A DNA stretch of 48,334 nucleotides, taken from positions 1-48,334 of the forward strand of contig JAMXLJ010000015.1 in NCBI GenBank assembly GCA_024281095.1. Reading direction: 5' to 3'. Below are positions 18,012 through 25,183 of the stretch, piece after piece. The DNA comes from Acidimicrobiia bacterium. Its GTDB lineage: Bacteria; Actinomycetota; Acidimicrobiia; IMCC26256; JAMXLJ01. The position numbers and the translations under genes were made by a program. The stretch's first letter is position 1. The number at the start of each line of letters is the position of its first letter. The notes under the pieces were generated by a model. The model was given only the letters and a program-made list of their open reading frames with translations. It searched no databases and was not told the origin of the DNA.

Positions 18012-18040
18012 ATTCTGAGGTTTTAACCAGGTAGTTACAA
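18012..18040 (-). promoter_or_regulatory. tetR promoter with embedded operator-like palindrome
   Basis: On the minus strand TTGTAA (18040-18035), a 17-bp spacer and CAGAAT (18017-18012) form a plausible promoter whose start would fall at the ATG at 18005. Within the spacer lies TAACTACCTGGTTA (18037-18024), an imperfect palindrome with 5 of 7 pairs matched, including 4-bp outer arms TAAC/GTTA. A repressor bound there would block the tetR promoter and possibly the divergent exporter. Inferred from sequence. Confidence 0.4.
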
Positions 18041-18116
18041 GTGTCCCCGGAGCGACCTGACCGAAATTGCGGGAACACTGGTACATCGCCGTCGAAGCGG
18101 GGGCAGTTCGATCGAG

Positions 18117-19721
18117 ATGGTTTCCGGCACCACGACCGACGCCCCGCCGACCGGCGACCAGACCGAGACCCGCCGCTGGTGGATCCTCGGAACGCTGTGC
18201 GTCTGCCTGATCGTCATCGGCGTCGACAACACGATCCTCAACGTGGCGCTCCCGTCCATCGTGCGCAAGCTGGGTGCGTCGGGTTCGGAGCTGCAATGGA
18301 TGGTCGACGCGTACACGATCGTGTTCGCGTGCCTCCTGCTCACGGCGGGATCACTTGGCGACCGTTACGGCCGGAAGCACGCGCTGAGTTTTGGGCTCGT
18401 GTGGTTCGGAGCGTGCTCGGCGTTCGCGTCGCAGGCGTCGTCGCCGGGCATGCTCATCTTCGCGCGCGCCTTGATGGGCATCGGCGGCGCATTCATCTTC
18501 CCGACGACGCTGTCGATCCTCACCAACACGTTCCGCGATCCGAACGAGCGGGCGCGCGCGATCGGTATCTGGGCCGGTGTTGCCGGCATCGGGATCGCGG
18601 TCGGCCCGCTCGCCGGCGGCCTGCTCGTCGAGCACTTCGGCTGGGGATCCGTCTTTCTCGTCAACCTGCCGATCTGCGCGGCCGCGTTCGTGCTCACTCG
18701 TCTGCTCATCCCGAACTCCGGTAGCCGCGCCGAGGCTCCGCTCGACCCCGTCGGCGCGCTGCTGTCGATCATCGGGCTCGTCGGCGTCCTCTACGCCATC
18801 ATCGAGGGTCCGAACATCGGATGGTCCGCGACCGGGGTCGTCGGCGGCTTCGCCCTCGGCCTCGTGTTCCTGGCCGCATTCGCCTGGTGGGAAACGCACA
18901 CGGCCCATCCCATGCTCGACGTACGTTTCTTCAGGAACCCGCGGTTCTCGGCCGCGTCGGCGACCATCACGATGACGTACTTCGCGCTGTTCGCCTCGAC
19001 GTTCCTCCTCACCCAGTACTTCCAGTTCATCCTCGGGTACAGCCCGTTGAAAGCCGGGCTGATGCTCACGCCCGTGGCCATCGGGCTCATGGTCGGCTCG
19101 CCCACCGCGCCCCGCCTCGTGCTGCGTCACGGCACGAAGCGGGTGGTCGTGGCCGGGCTCCTCGTGATCGCCGCCTGCATGGCGTGCTACGGATCGAACA
19201 CGATCATGTCGTCGTTCACGCTCGGGTTCGTGGTGCGGCTGATCTACGGCATGGGCATGGGCATCACGACGGCGCCCGTCACCGAGTCGATCATGGGCTC
19301 GCTGCCGCCGGAGCGCGCGGGCGTGGGATCCGCGGTCAACGACACGACGCGTCAGACCGGGGGCGCGCTGGGAGTCGCGATCCTCGGCAGCATCTTCGCG
19401 GCCCGGTACCACCAGGTGATCGACGCCGCGCACTCCGTGCCGTCGGCGCTGTTGCACCAGGCCCGCGACTCCATCGGCCACTCGCTCGAGGTCGCGGCCC
19501 GTCACCGGGACCCGTCGGGCGCGGCCCTGCGCGTAGCCGCGCGGCAGGCATTCCTGTCGTCGATGCGGGTCACGTACACCTGCGCCGTCGTGATCGTGCT
19601 GTTCGCGGCGTCGTTCGCGGCGAAGTTCCTGCCGGCGCGCGCCGCGCCGATGGAGGGACCGCTCGACGCCGACGACACCGCTACCGCGCTGTTCGTCGGA
19701 GCGGAGAACGCGGCGCGCTGA
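18117..19721 (+). CDS. MFS multidrug exporter, DHA2 (14-TM, EmrB/QacA) type
   Basis: Inner-membrane proton-coupled drug exporter of 534 residues. The N-terminal cytosolic tail (residues 1-21) is followed by the first helix WWILGTLCVCLIVIGVDNTIL with the DHA2 motif D1 (VDNTILNVALPSI). Motif A appears as GSLGDRYGRKHAL and motif C-like glycine-rich segments as GIGIAVGPLAGG. About 14 hydrophobic helices can be counted. The C-terminal part contains a hydrophilic loop (residues 430-480) before the last helix. Divergent transcription from a TetR gene suggests induction by the substrate. The substrate is unknown. Confidence 0.92.
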   Translation: MVSGTTTDAPPTGDQTETRRWWILGTLCVCLIVIGVDNTILNVALPSIVRKLGASGSELQWMVDAYTIVFACLLLTAGSLGDRYGRKHALSFGLVWFGACSAFASQASSPGMLIFARALMGIGGAFIFPTTLSILTNTFRDPNERARAIGIWAGVAGIGIAVGPLAGGLLVEHFGWGSVFLVNLPICAAAFVLTRLLIPNSGSRAEAPLDPVGALLSIIGLVGVLYAIIEGPNIGWSATGVVGGFALGLVFLAAFAWWETHTAHPMLDVRFFRNPRFSAASATITMTYFALFASTFLLTQYFQFILGYSPLKAGLMLTPVAIGLMVGSPTAPRLVLRHGTKRVVVAGLLVIAACMACYGSNTIMSSFTLGFVVRLIYGMGMGITTAPVTESIMGSLPPERAGVGSAVNDTTRQTGGALGVAILGSIFAARYHQVIDAAHSVPSALLHQARDSIGHSLEVAARHRDPSGAALRVAARQAFLSSMRVTYTCAVVIVLFAASFAAKFLPARAAPMEGPLDADDTATALFVGAENAAR

Positions 19722-19727
19722 CGGGAG

Positions 19728-20183
19728 TCAGCGAGCTCGCACGCGGTCCTCCACGATGCGCTTGAGCCGGCGCAGCGACCACCAGTTGCGCGCGGTGAGC
19801 AACGGATCGGCGACGATCTGGGCGACACGCGAATTCAGGAACCCGAAGCCGCGCAACGAGTCCTCGATCATCGTGACGCGCGTGCGGCCGGGGGCGATGG
19901 GCTCCAGATCGAGCTCGACGCGGGCGGCCCCGGGCGGGCGGAACTTCGCGTCGAGCACCAGGCGGCGCGGTGGATCGATCTCGCGCACCGTCGTGGCATC
20001 GCGCACCTCGGCCGGTCCCGCCCCTACGGCGTGATGGAAGCTCGACCCCGGTGCCGGCCAGTTGTCGTCGACGTCGCGAATGCGCTTCGCACCGACGACC
20101 CAATGCGGGTACGCCTCGGGGTCCAGCAGCACCTCGAACACCGCGTCGATGGGGGCGTCAATCTCGATCACGTTTCGTGACAT
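19728..20183 (-). CDS. SRPBCC (START-like) family protein
   Basis: Single-domain protein of 151 residues, standard length for polyketide-cyclase/dehydrase-like SRPBCC proteins. The opening SRNVIEIDAPIDAVFEVLLDPEAYPHWVVGAKR is the family hallmark (beta1, then helices with the Pro/Trp segment), and the C-terminus ARNWWSLRRLKRIVEDR matches the long closing helix. It would bind a hydrophobic ligand. The ATG at 20183 is chosen because the domain starts there; the open frame upstream is non-coding. It is convergent with the MFS gene, whose stop lies 6 bp away. Function unknown. Confidence 0.85.
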   Translation of the reverse strand: MSRNVIEIDAPIDAVFEVLLDPEAYPHWVVGAKRIRDVDDNWPAPGSSFHHAVGAGPAEVRDATTVREIDPPRRLVLDAKFRPPGAARVELDLEPIAPGRTRVTMIEDSLRGFGFLNSRVAQIVADPLLTARNWWSLRRLKRIVEDRVRAR

Positions 20184-20309
20184 GTGGGCGCGGCTTCCCC
20201 AGATGAGCGGTCTCGAAACGGCCCGGTCGGGCCCAGGGGATCGAGCGGTGGGGACGCGGCGCCGTTGCGGGCGCGCCCGCGTGCGCCGAGCACGACGGGC
20301 GCGTGCCAC

Positions 20310-20315
20310 TACCGT
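20310..20315 (+). promoter_or_regulatory. -10-like box of the secreted esterase gene
   Basis: TACCGT lies 8 nt before the GTG at 20324, with no Shine-Dalgarno sequence in between, which suggests a leaderless transcript. No convincing -35 element is present. Confidence 0.3.
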
Positions 20316-20323
20316 GACCAGTC

Positions 20324-21709
20324 GTGCGCCGTCGCGTGCTCCTGGTCCTCGTGATCGCGGCCGCTCTCGCGCTCGCCGCGTTCGCCGTCGTCGCGCGTAC
20401 CGGAACCGCGCACTCCGGGGCGGGGCGCTCCACGACCACCACGTCCCCTGTGCCTGCGCCCGCCGAACACGGCACGGTCGCGATCCTTCAAGTGGCCGTC
20501 CCCGGCGACGCCGGCGTGAAGAACGACGTGTACGTCTACCGGCCACCGATCGCGGACTCGAAGCTGTTACCGGTGTTGTATTTCCTTCATGGCACACCCG
20601 GTCACGCGAAGGACGTGTTCGACGCAGGACTTCCACAACTGATGGATTCGTTCTTCGCGGCGGGTAACCCGCCGTTCGTGCTCGTTGCACCCGACGGCAA
20701 CGGCGCGCACCACGACGACACCGAATGGGCGAACGCAGTCGACGGCACCGACCAGATGGAGACGTTCGTCACCACCTCGGTGATCAAGGCAGTGGAAGGC
20801 CCGAATGCGCGAGATCGCACGCGACGCGCGATCGCCGGGTTCTCGATGGGCGGCTATGGAGCCGCGAACCTCGGCCTTCGCCATCCCGATCTGTACGAGG
20901 CTTTCGTGCCGATGGCGGGGTACTTCCACGTCGACGACCCGGCCGGCGTCTTCGGCAACAAGCTCCTGACGATGGTGGCGAACACGCCGGAGCTGAACCT
21001 GGTCGCGACGCGGCGTCCCCGCGTGCTCATCGTCGATGGCGACTCGGACAACGAGCGCGTCGTGAAGGGGGAGTCGCAGGCCGCCGCGTCCACGATGCTG
21101 GCCAACGGAGTGCCCGTGTGGTTCGAGGTCGTCGCCGGGAGCCACAGCTGGCAATTCGTCGCTGCCGCGTTCCCCGACGTCGAGCGTTTCCTCGACAGCG
21201 CGTGGGTCGGATTGCGGCCGCCACCACCGGAGATACCGGAGGCGCAACGGCCGCCGGCCGCGAGCGGCCACTGGGCGGGCACGGTCGACGGCGCGGCCAT
21301 CGATGTGGCCTTCCCTGCACCGGCGAACGATCCCACCGTCGCCAAGCTCGAGGTGCTCAGGAAGCGCTACCACCGGCCGCCGGTCACGTACGTGCGTGTC
21401 GCGATGCAGAACCCGGCCGCGAGCGCGCCGGCGTACACGCTGGCGCGGGTGTCGTTCGTCGACGGCGCGGGCACGACGACAGATGCAAACCCACCCGCCT
21501 TCGCGTTGATCCAGTGGGCGCGCGATTCGCGCCGGTCGAACGCCGTGTCGGAGGTCCAGTCGCTGCTGCCCGCACTCCTCGGGAGCACGATCGTCCCGCC
21601 CGGCGCGACCGGCACCGCCATCATGGTCGCCTCCGGCAGGATCGCGGACGTCCAGACCGTGTACGTGGGCGCAAGCTACGGCGCGGGCACGCTGCAACGC
21701 GTCTCGTGA
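20324..21709 (+). CDS. Secreted esterase (Esterase D/antigen-85-like fold) with C-terminal beta-rich domain
   Basis: Protein of 461 residues. Residues 1-30 form a signal peptide or signal anchor (MRRRVLLVLVIAAALALAAFAVV). A Ser/Thr/Pro linker leads to the hydrolase domain: LPVLYFLHGTPGH, VLVAPDGNG, nucleophile elbow GFSMGGYGAANL near residue 175, with the acid probably in LIVDGDSDNE and the histidine in GSHSW. This is the esterase D/mycolyltransferase-like arrangement. Residues 305-461 form a separate, beta-rich domain (VRVAMQNPAASAPAYTLARV, STIVPPGATGTAIM) resembling extracellular Ig-like DUF4352-type domains; that match is tentative. It probably acts outside the membrane on esters or cell-envelope lipids. 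Confidence 0.8.
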   Translation: MRRRVLLVLVIAAALALAAFAVVARTGTAHSGAGRSTTTTSPVPAPAEHGTVAILQVAVPGDAGVKNDVYVYRPPIADSKLLPVLYFLHGTPGHAKDVFDAGLPQLMDSFFAAGNPPFVLVAPDGNGAHHDDTEWANAVDGTDQMETFVTTSVIKAVEGPNARDRTRRAIAGFSMGGYGAANLGLRHPDLYEAFVPMAGYFHVDDPAGVFGNKLLTMVANTPELNLVATRRPRVLIVDGDSDNERVVKGESQAAASTMLANGVPVWFEVVAGSHSWQFVAAAFPDVERFLDSAWVGLRPPPPEIPEAQRPPAASGHWAGTVDGAAIDVAFPAPANDPTVAKLEVLRKRYHRPPVTYVRVAMQNPAASAPAYTLARVSFVDGAGTTTDANPPAFALIQWARDSRRSNAVSEVQSLLPALLGSTIVPPGATGTAIMVASGRIADVQTVYVGASYGAGTLQRVS

Positions 21710-21736
21710 ACCGGTGCGGCGCGTTACCGCTGCCGG

Positions 21737-22408
21737 TCAGCGCAACGGCGACCACTCCGTCGGCCGTAGCAGCACGCCGACGTGGCTCCGCTCGAGATCG
21801 GCAGCCCGTTCACGCCACGCCCGCAGCTCCGGTACGGAGTCGGGCTGCTCCACCGTCGCGACCCATGTCGGCAGTTCGTCGAACGCCCAATGCACGATGA
21901 CCTCGGAGTCGTTGCGCAACATGACGTTGTACGCGCCATGGAGCCGGATACCTCGCTCGGCCGCAGCGAGCTTGTCGCCGGCCTCGGTGAGTGCGTCGAG
22001 GTACGCAAGCGACTGACGCGGGGCGACCTGCACGGTCTCCTGCAGCATCCATGGCGCGCGGATGCCGTCGCGCACGACCTCGTCGAGTGTGGGCGTCCCT
22101 TCGTGGGGCACCAACAACCGGTCGAACCCGCCGTGGCGGTACTCCTCGTAGCCCTTGGGGTGGTCGACTTCGAGCTTGAAGTTCGCGAAGTGCGTCGTGA
22201 ACCAGTCCCAGCTCGACATCTCCCATTGGCCGACGATCTGTGGCCACCGCCCCGTCGCCCACACCACGACCCAATTGGCCACGCAGCGCATGTCGGAGCC
22301 CGGTGTGTTGACGATCTTCGTGACCACCTCGCCGAGCGTGTCGAGGTACTCGATCTCTTTTTCGCGCACCGACGTCGGGTCGATCGTCTCGTGGTAGTAG
22401 ACGGGCAC
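21737..22408 (-). CDS. NIPSNAP-like / dimeric alpha-beta barrel protein, function unknown
   Basis: Soluble protein of 223 residues starting at a GTG with a GAGAGGGGG tract a few bases upstream. Two similar halves are suggested: residues 1-100 (VVVWATGRWPQIVGQWEM) and 120-223 (HGAYNVMLRNDSEVIVHWAFDELPTWVATVE), each with a beta strand ending in a Trp-rich segment and followed by a helix. This is reminiscent of NIPSNAP or ferredoxin-like barrel proteins, but I cannot prove membership. The divergent neighbour is the stress gene csbD; TACGCT on the minus strand (22446-22441) could be its -10 box. Function is unknown. Confidence 0.7.
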   Translation of the reverse strand: MPVYYHETIDPTSVREKEIEYLDTLGEVVTKIVNTPGSDMRCVANWVVVWATGRWPQIVGQWEMSSWDWFTTHFANFKLEVDHPKGYEEYRHGGFDRLLVPHEGTPTLDEVVRDGIRAPWMLQETVQVAPRQSLAYLDALTEAGDKLAAAERGIRLHGAYNVMLRNDSEVIVHWAFDELPTWVATVEQPDSVPELRAWRERAADLERSHVGVLLRPTEWSPLR

Positions 22409-22451
22409 GTCGCGCCCCCTCTCGCTCGCGCTTCGCGCGGAGCGTACCGAT

Positions 22452-22477
22452 GTTCCTCAGCGGAGGCCCGTGGGTAT
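22452..22477 (+). promoter_or_regulatory. SigB/SigF-like promoter for the CsbD gene
   Basis: GTTCCT (22452-22457), a 14-bp spacer and GGGTAT (22472-22477) match the general-stress sigma pattern (GTTT, 13-17 bp, GGGTAT/C). The predicted start would leave a roughly 20-nt leader containing AGGAGG (22492-22497) 7 nt before the ATG. CsbD genes are classic targets of stress sigma factors, which supports the reading. Confidence 0.55.
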
Positions 22478-22504
22478 CGGTGGACCCGACCAGGAGGAAT
22501 CAAC

Positions 22505-22675
22505 ATGGGTGCTACGGACAAGATCAAGAACGAGGCCCAGGACGCGAAGGGCAAGGTCAAGGAGGCCGCTGGGCGGGCCACCGACGACCGCAACCTCGAG
22601 GCAAAGGGCAAGGCCGACCAGGCCAAAGGCTCGCTGAAGCAGGCCGGCGAGAAGGTCAAGGACGCCTTCAAGTAG
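22505..22675 (+). CDS. csbD: CsbD-family stress-response protein
   Basis: Small, highly charged protein of 56 residues, rich in Lys, Ala and Glu: it begins MGATDKIKNEAQDAKGKVKE and ends GEKVKDAFK. The repeated KGK / AKG helical pattern is the CsbD family signature. The family is induced by general stress in Bacillus and enterobacteria; the biochemical role is unknown, and the sequence is predicted to be disordered or helical. AGGAGG sits 7 nt upstream of the ATG, making this one of the strongest ribosome-binding sites in the window, and a SigB/SigF-like promoter precedes it. A long hairpin follows the stop. Confidence 0.92.
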   Translation: MGATDKIKNEAQDAKGKVKEAAGRATDDRNLEAKGKADQAKGSLKQAGEKVKDAFK

Positions 22676-22693
22676 CGCGCCCGCGCGCAACGG

Positions 22694-22738
22694 TCATGCG
22701 TGGAATTCGGCCCTCCGGCGACCGGATTCCACGCATGA
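22694..22738. terminator. Long hairpin between convergent genes (bidirectional terminator or palindromic element)
   Basis: Arms 22694-22710 and 22722-22738 pair over 17 bp with a single G-U type mismatch, around an 11-nt loop. The left arm reads TCATGCGTGGAATTCGG. It lies between the csbD stop (22675) and the stop of the convergent enoyl-CoA hydratase gene (22748). There is no T-tract, so it is not a classical intrinsic terminator, but it could stop transcription from both sides. The mixed composition of the stem is unlike the GC-only surroundings. Confidence 0.6.
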
Positions 22739-22747
22739 ACCGGCGGT

Positions 22748-23554
22748 TCAGCGGTTCTCGTAACGGGGTGGGCGGCGCTCTCTGACGGCCGCCTGCTGCT
22801 CGGCAGCGTCGGCCGTCGCGAGGGCGAGGATCTGGGTGCGGGCCTCGAGGTCGATCGCGGCTTCGAGGCTCCCGACCTCGAGGTTCGACCAGAGCGTCGC
22901 CTTTCCCATCCACGTGCCGAACGGCGTGTTCTCGAGGAGGCGGTCCGCAAGCGCGAACGCCGCGTCGCGAAGTTCCGCATCGGCGCACACGTCGAGCACG
23001 AGCCCGATCTTCTCGGCTTCGCGGGCGTCGACGCGCCGACCCGTCAACACGAGCTCGGCGGCGCGTGTCGCGCCGACGATGCGTTGCAGCAGCCAGCTGA
23101 GACCCAGCTCCGCGCCGGACGCGCCGATCTTCACGAACGCGTCCACGAATGCGGCCGACTCCGACGCGATGCGGAGGTCCGCGCCGAGGGCGAGCAAGTA
23201 GCCCGCGCCCGCGGCGGGCCCGTTGACGGCGGCGATGATCGGCTGTGGGAGCGCGCGCATGCGCGGAACGAGCGTCGCGATGTGCTTCTGCTGCAGCATG
23301 TTCGACTGGATCACACCGATGTCACCGGGTATCCACGCCGGCGCTTCATAGTCGACGAGGTCGTCACCGGCACAGAAGCCGCGGCCTGCTCCCGTCAGCA
23401 CCACGACGCGACAGGCAATGTCGCGACCGACACGCTCGAAGGTCGCGAAGATCTCGTCGGTCATCTCGCTCGTCAACGCGTTGAGATGGTGCGGGCGATT
23501 CAGCGTCACGAGCGCGATCTCGGGCCGCGGGTACTCCAACAGCACGTCAGCCAA
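22748..23554 (-). CDS. Enoyl-CoA hydratase/isomerase family protein
   Basis: Crotonase-fold protein of 268 residues. Recognisable are ALVTLNRPHHLNALTSEM, VVLTGAGRGFCAGDDL (first oxyanion-hole segment), PQPIIAAVNGPAAGAGYLLALGADLRIAS (second oxyanion-hole GAG), and SGAELGLSWLLQRIVG, in which the glutamate lies at the position of one catalytic Glu of hydratases. The start is taken as TTG at 23554, 5 bp after the acyl-CoA synthetase stop; a GTG three codons later is possible. The tight spacing indicates an operon with the ligase, suggesting activation of an acid followed by hydration or isomerisation of its enoyl-CoA. Confidence 0.9.
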   Translation of the reverse strand: MADVLLEYPRPEIALVTLNRPHHLNALTSEMTDEIFATFERVGRDIACRVVVLTGAGRGFCAGDDLVDYEAPAWIPGDIGVIQSNMLQQKHIATLVPRMRALPQPIIAAVNGPAAGAGYLLALGADLRIASESAAFVDAFVKIGASGAELGLSWLLQRIVGATRAAELVLTGRRVDAREAEKIGLVLDVCADAELRDAAFALADRLLENTPFGTWMGKATLWSNLEVGSLEAAIDLEARTQILALATADAAEQQAAVRERRPPRYENR

Positions 23555-23558
23555 GGAT

Positions 23559-25109
23559 CTACTCCATCCGTATGCGGTTCGCTTGTCCCTGCCAGTGCTG
23601 CTCGCGCAGGCGACGCTTCAACACCTTCCCGTTGGGATCGCGCGGCAGCGTGTCGACGATCTCGACGAACTCGGGGCACTTGAAGGTCGACAACCGGCTG
23701 CGGCAGTGCGTGAGCAGCTCGTCGACGGTCACCGGTGTCCGCACCTCCACCATCGCCTTCAGCCGTTCCCCGTAGCGTTCGTCGGGCACGCCGAACGCGG
23801 CGCAGTCCACCACCGCAGGATGGTCGTACAAGACCTCCTCCACCTCGCGGGGATAGATGTTGACGCCGCCGCGCAGGATCATGTCCGACGCACGGTCGGT
23901 GATGTACAGGTATCCGTCGGCGTCGACATGGCCCATCTCGCCCACTGTGTAGGCGTCACCTCGCCACGCGGCCTCGGTCTTGCCCGGGTCGTTGTGGTAG
24001 GCGAAGCGTTGCGACGCCGGCGGAACGAGGTAGATGTGCCCGGTCTCTCCGGCGGGCAGCTCGTTCCCGGCGTCGTCGAGGATCTTCACCTCGATGCCGG
24101 GCCACGGCTTTCCGACGCTGCCCGGGTGCTCGAGCCACTCCTGCGGCGAGATGCGGGTGCCCGCGCCCTCGCTCATGCCGTAGAACTCCCACACCTCGGC
24201 CGACGGGAGCTGGGCGAGGACCTTGCGCTTCACCGAGACCGGGCACGGCGCGCCTCCGTGGAGCACGAGACGCAGGCTCGACGTGTCGTAGCTCGCGCGT
24301 TCCTCGGCCGGCACCTCGAGGATGCGGATGAAGTGCGCGGGCACGAGGAACGCGGTCGTGGCGCGATGACGATCCACCGCCTGCAGCCACCCGCGCCCGT
24401 CGAAGCGCTCCAGCACCACGACCGTGCCTCCCATGAACAGCGTGATGAACGCCCAGCCGCCCGGCCCACCGTGGTAGGCGGGGCCCCCGAGCACGTGCAC
24501 GTCGTCGGGTGTGAAGCCCCAAAGACGCGCCGTGCCGAGGAGCGTCTGCTCGCCGGGGTCGCTGTCACCCGTCGCGCGCTGCACGCCCTTGGGCCGGCCG
24601 GTGGTCGCCGACGTGTAGAGCATGCACTGCGTCGTCGACCATCCGCCGGCGATCGGCTCGCCGGACCCGGCGCCGATGGCGTCCTCGAAATCGTCGTGGC
24701 CGCCGGCGTCGCCCCTCAGCAAGACGGCACACTCGAGCTGCGACAGGCTGCCATCGTCGATGTCGGCCCACAGCCGTCGTGCGCTCACCACTGCGCGCGC
24801 GCCCGAGTCGGTGAGCAGCCACGCGACTTCCGAGCCCTTGAGGTGCCAGTTGACGGGCACGAGGAGCGCGCGCAACAACGCGGCCGCGTGCGCGACCTCG
24901 AAGAACTCGACGCTGTTGGGCAGCATCACCGCGACGCGGTCGCCGGCCGACACGCCGTGGTCCCGCAGCCAGTGCGCGAGCCGGCGGCCCCGGTCCTCCA
25001 GTTGCCCGAACGTCCGCACGGAGCCGCCGGTCACGAGCGCGGGCTTGTCCGGATCGACGGCTGCCACCCGCGTGACGCCGAGCGGCGTCGGCTCACCGGT
25101 CGCCTGCAT
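23559..25109 (-). CDS. Acyl-CoA synthetase (AMP-forming, FadD-like)
   Basis: ANL-superfamily ligase of 516 residues converting a carboxylic acid, ATP and CoA to acyl-CoA, AMP and PPi. The AMP-binding P-loop is YTSATTGRPKGV; later motifs are EFYGMSEGAG, YITDRASDMILRGGVNIYPREVE (hinge and A8 core, with the usual K/D hinge) and the C-terminal catalytic lysine in DPNGKVLKR. A GGGGGGAG ribosome-binding site lies about 4 nt before the ATG. It is followed by an enoyl-CoA hydratase and divergent from an ABC exporter, with a palindrome in the shared 74-bp gap. The substrate chain length is not inferable. Confidence 0.92.
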   Translation of the reverse strand: MQATGEPTPLGVTRVAAVDPDKPALVTGGSVRTFGQLEDRGRRLAHWLRDHGVSAGDRVAVMLPNSVEFFEVAHAAALLRALLVPVNWHLKGSEVAWLLTDSGARAVVSARRLWADIDDGSLSQLECAVLLRGDAGGHDDFEDAIGAGSGEPIAGGWSTTQCMLYTSATTGRPKGVQRATGDSDPGEQTLLGTARLWGFTPDDVHVLGGPAYHGGPGGWAFITLFMGGTVVVLERFDGRGWLQAVDRHRATTAFLVPAHFIRILEVPAEERASYDTSSLRLVLHGGAPCPVSVKRKVLAQLPSAEVWEFYGMSEGAGTRISPQEWLEHPGSVGKPWPGIEVKILDDAGNELPAGETGHIYLVPPASQRFAYHNDPGKTEAAWRGDAYTVGEMGHVDADGYLYITDRASDMILRGGVNIYPREVEEVLYDHPAVVDCAAFGVPDERYGERLKAMVEVRTPVTVDELLTHCRSRLSTFKCPEFVEIVDTLPRDPNGKVLKRRLREQHWQGQANRIRME

Positions 25110-25123
25110 GGTCTCCCCCCTGA

Positions 25124-25141
25124 CCTGACGTGGGCGTCAGG
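25124..25141. promoter_or_regulatory. Operator-like palindrome between acyl-CoA synthetase and ABC exporter
   Basis: CCTGACG (25124-25130), 4 nt, and CGTCAGG (25135-25141) form a perfect inverted repeat 14 bp upstream of the synthetase start, in the short divergent gap. The TGACG..CGTCA form and size fit TetR- or GntR-type operators found in front of fatty-acid degradation genes. No regulator gene is adjacent, so the binder is unknown. Confidence 0.45.
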
Positions 25142-25170
25142 GTAGACGGCTGCGCACGGGCCGCGTCCCG

Positions 25171-25176
25171 TACCAT
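25171..25176 (+). promoter_or_regulatory. -10-like box of the ABC exporter operon
   Basis: TACCAT lies 7 nt before the ATG at 25184 with no Shine-Dalgarno sequence, consistent with a leaderless transcript. A -35 element is not obvious. Confidence 0.35.
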
Positions 25177-25183
25177 CGTCGGA

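Noticed and set aside
23418-25145. Plus-strand open frame of 575 codons
   Set aside because: Antisense to the acyl-CoA synthetase and enoyl-CoA hydratase; its composition is that of a mirror frame.
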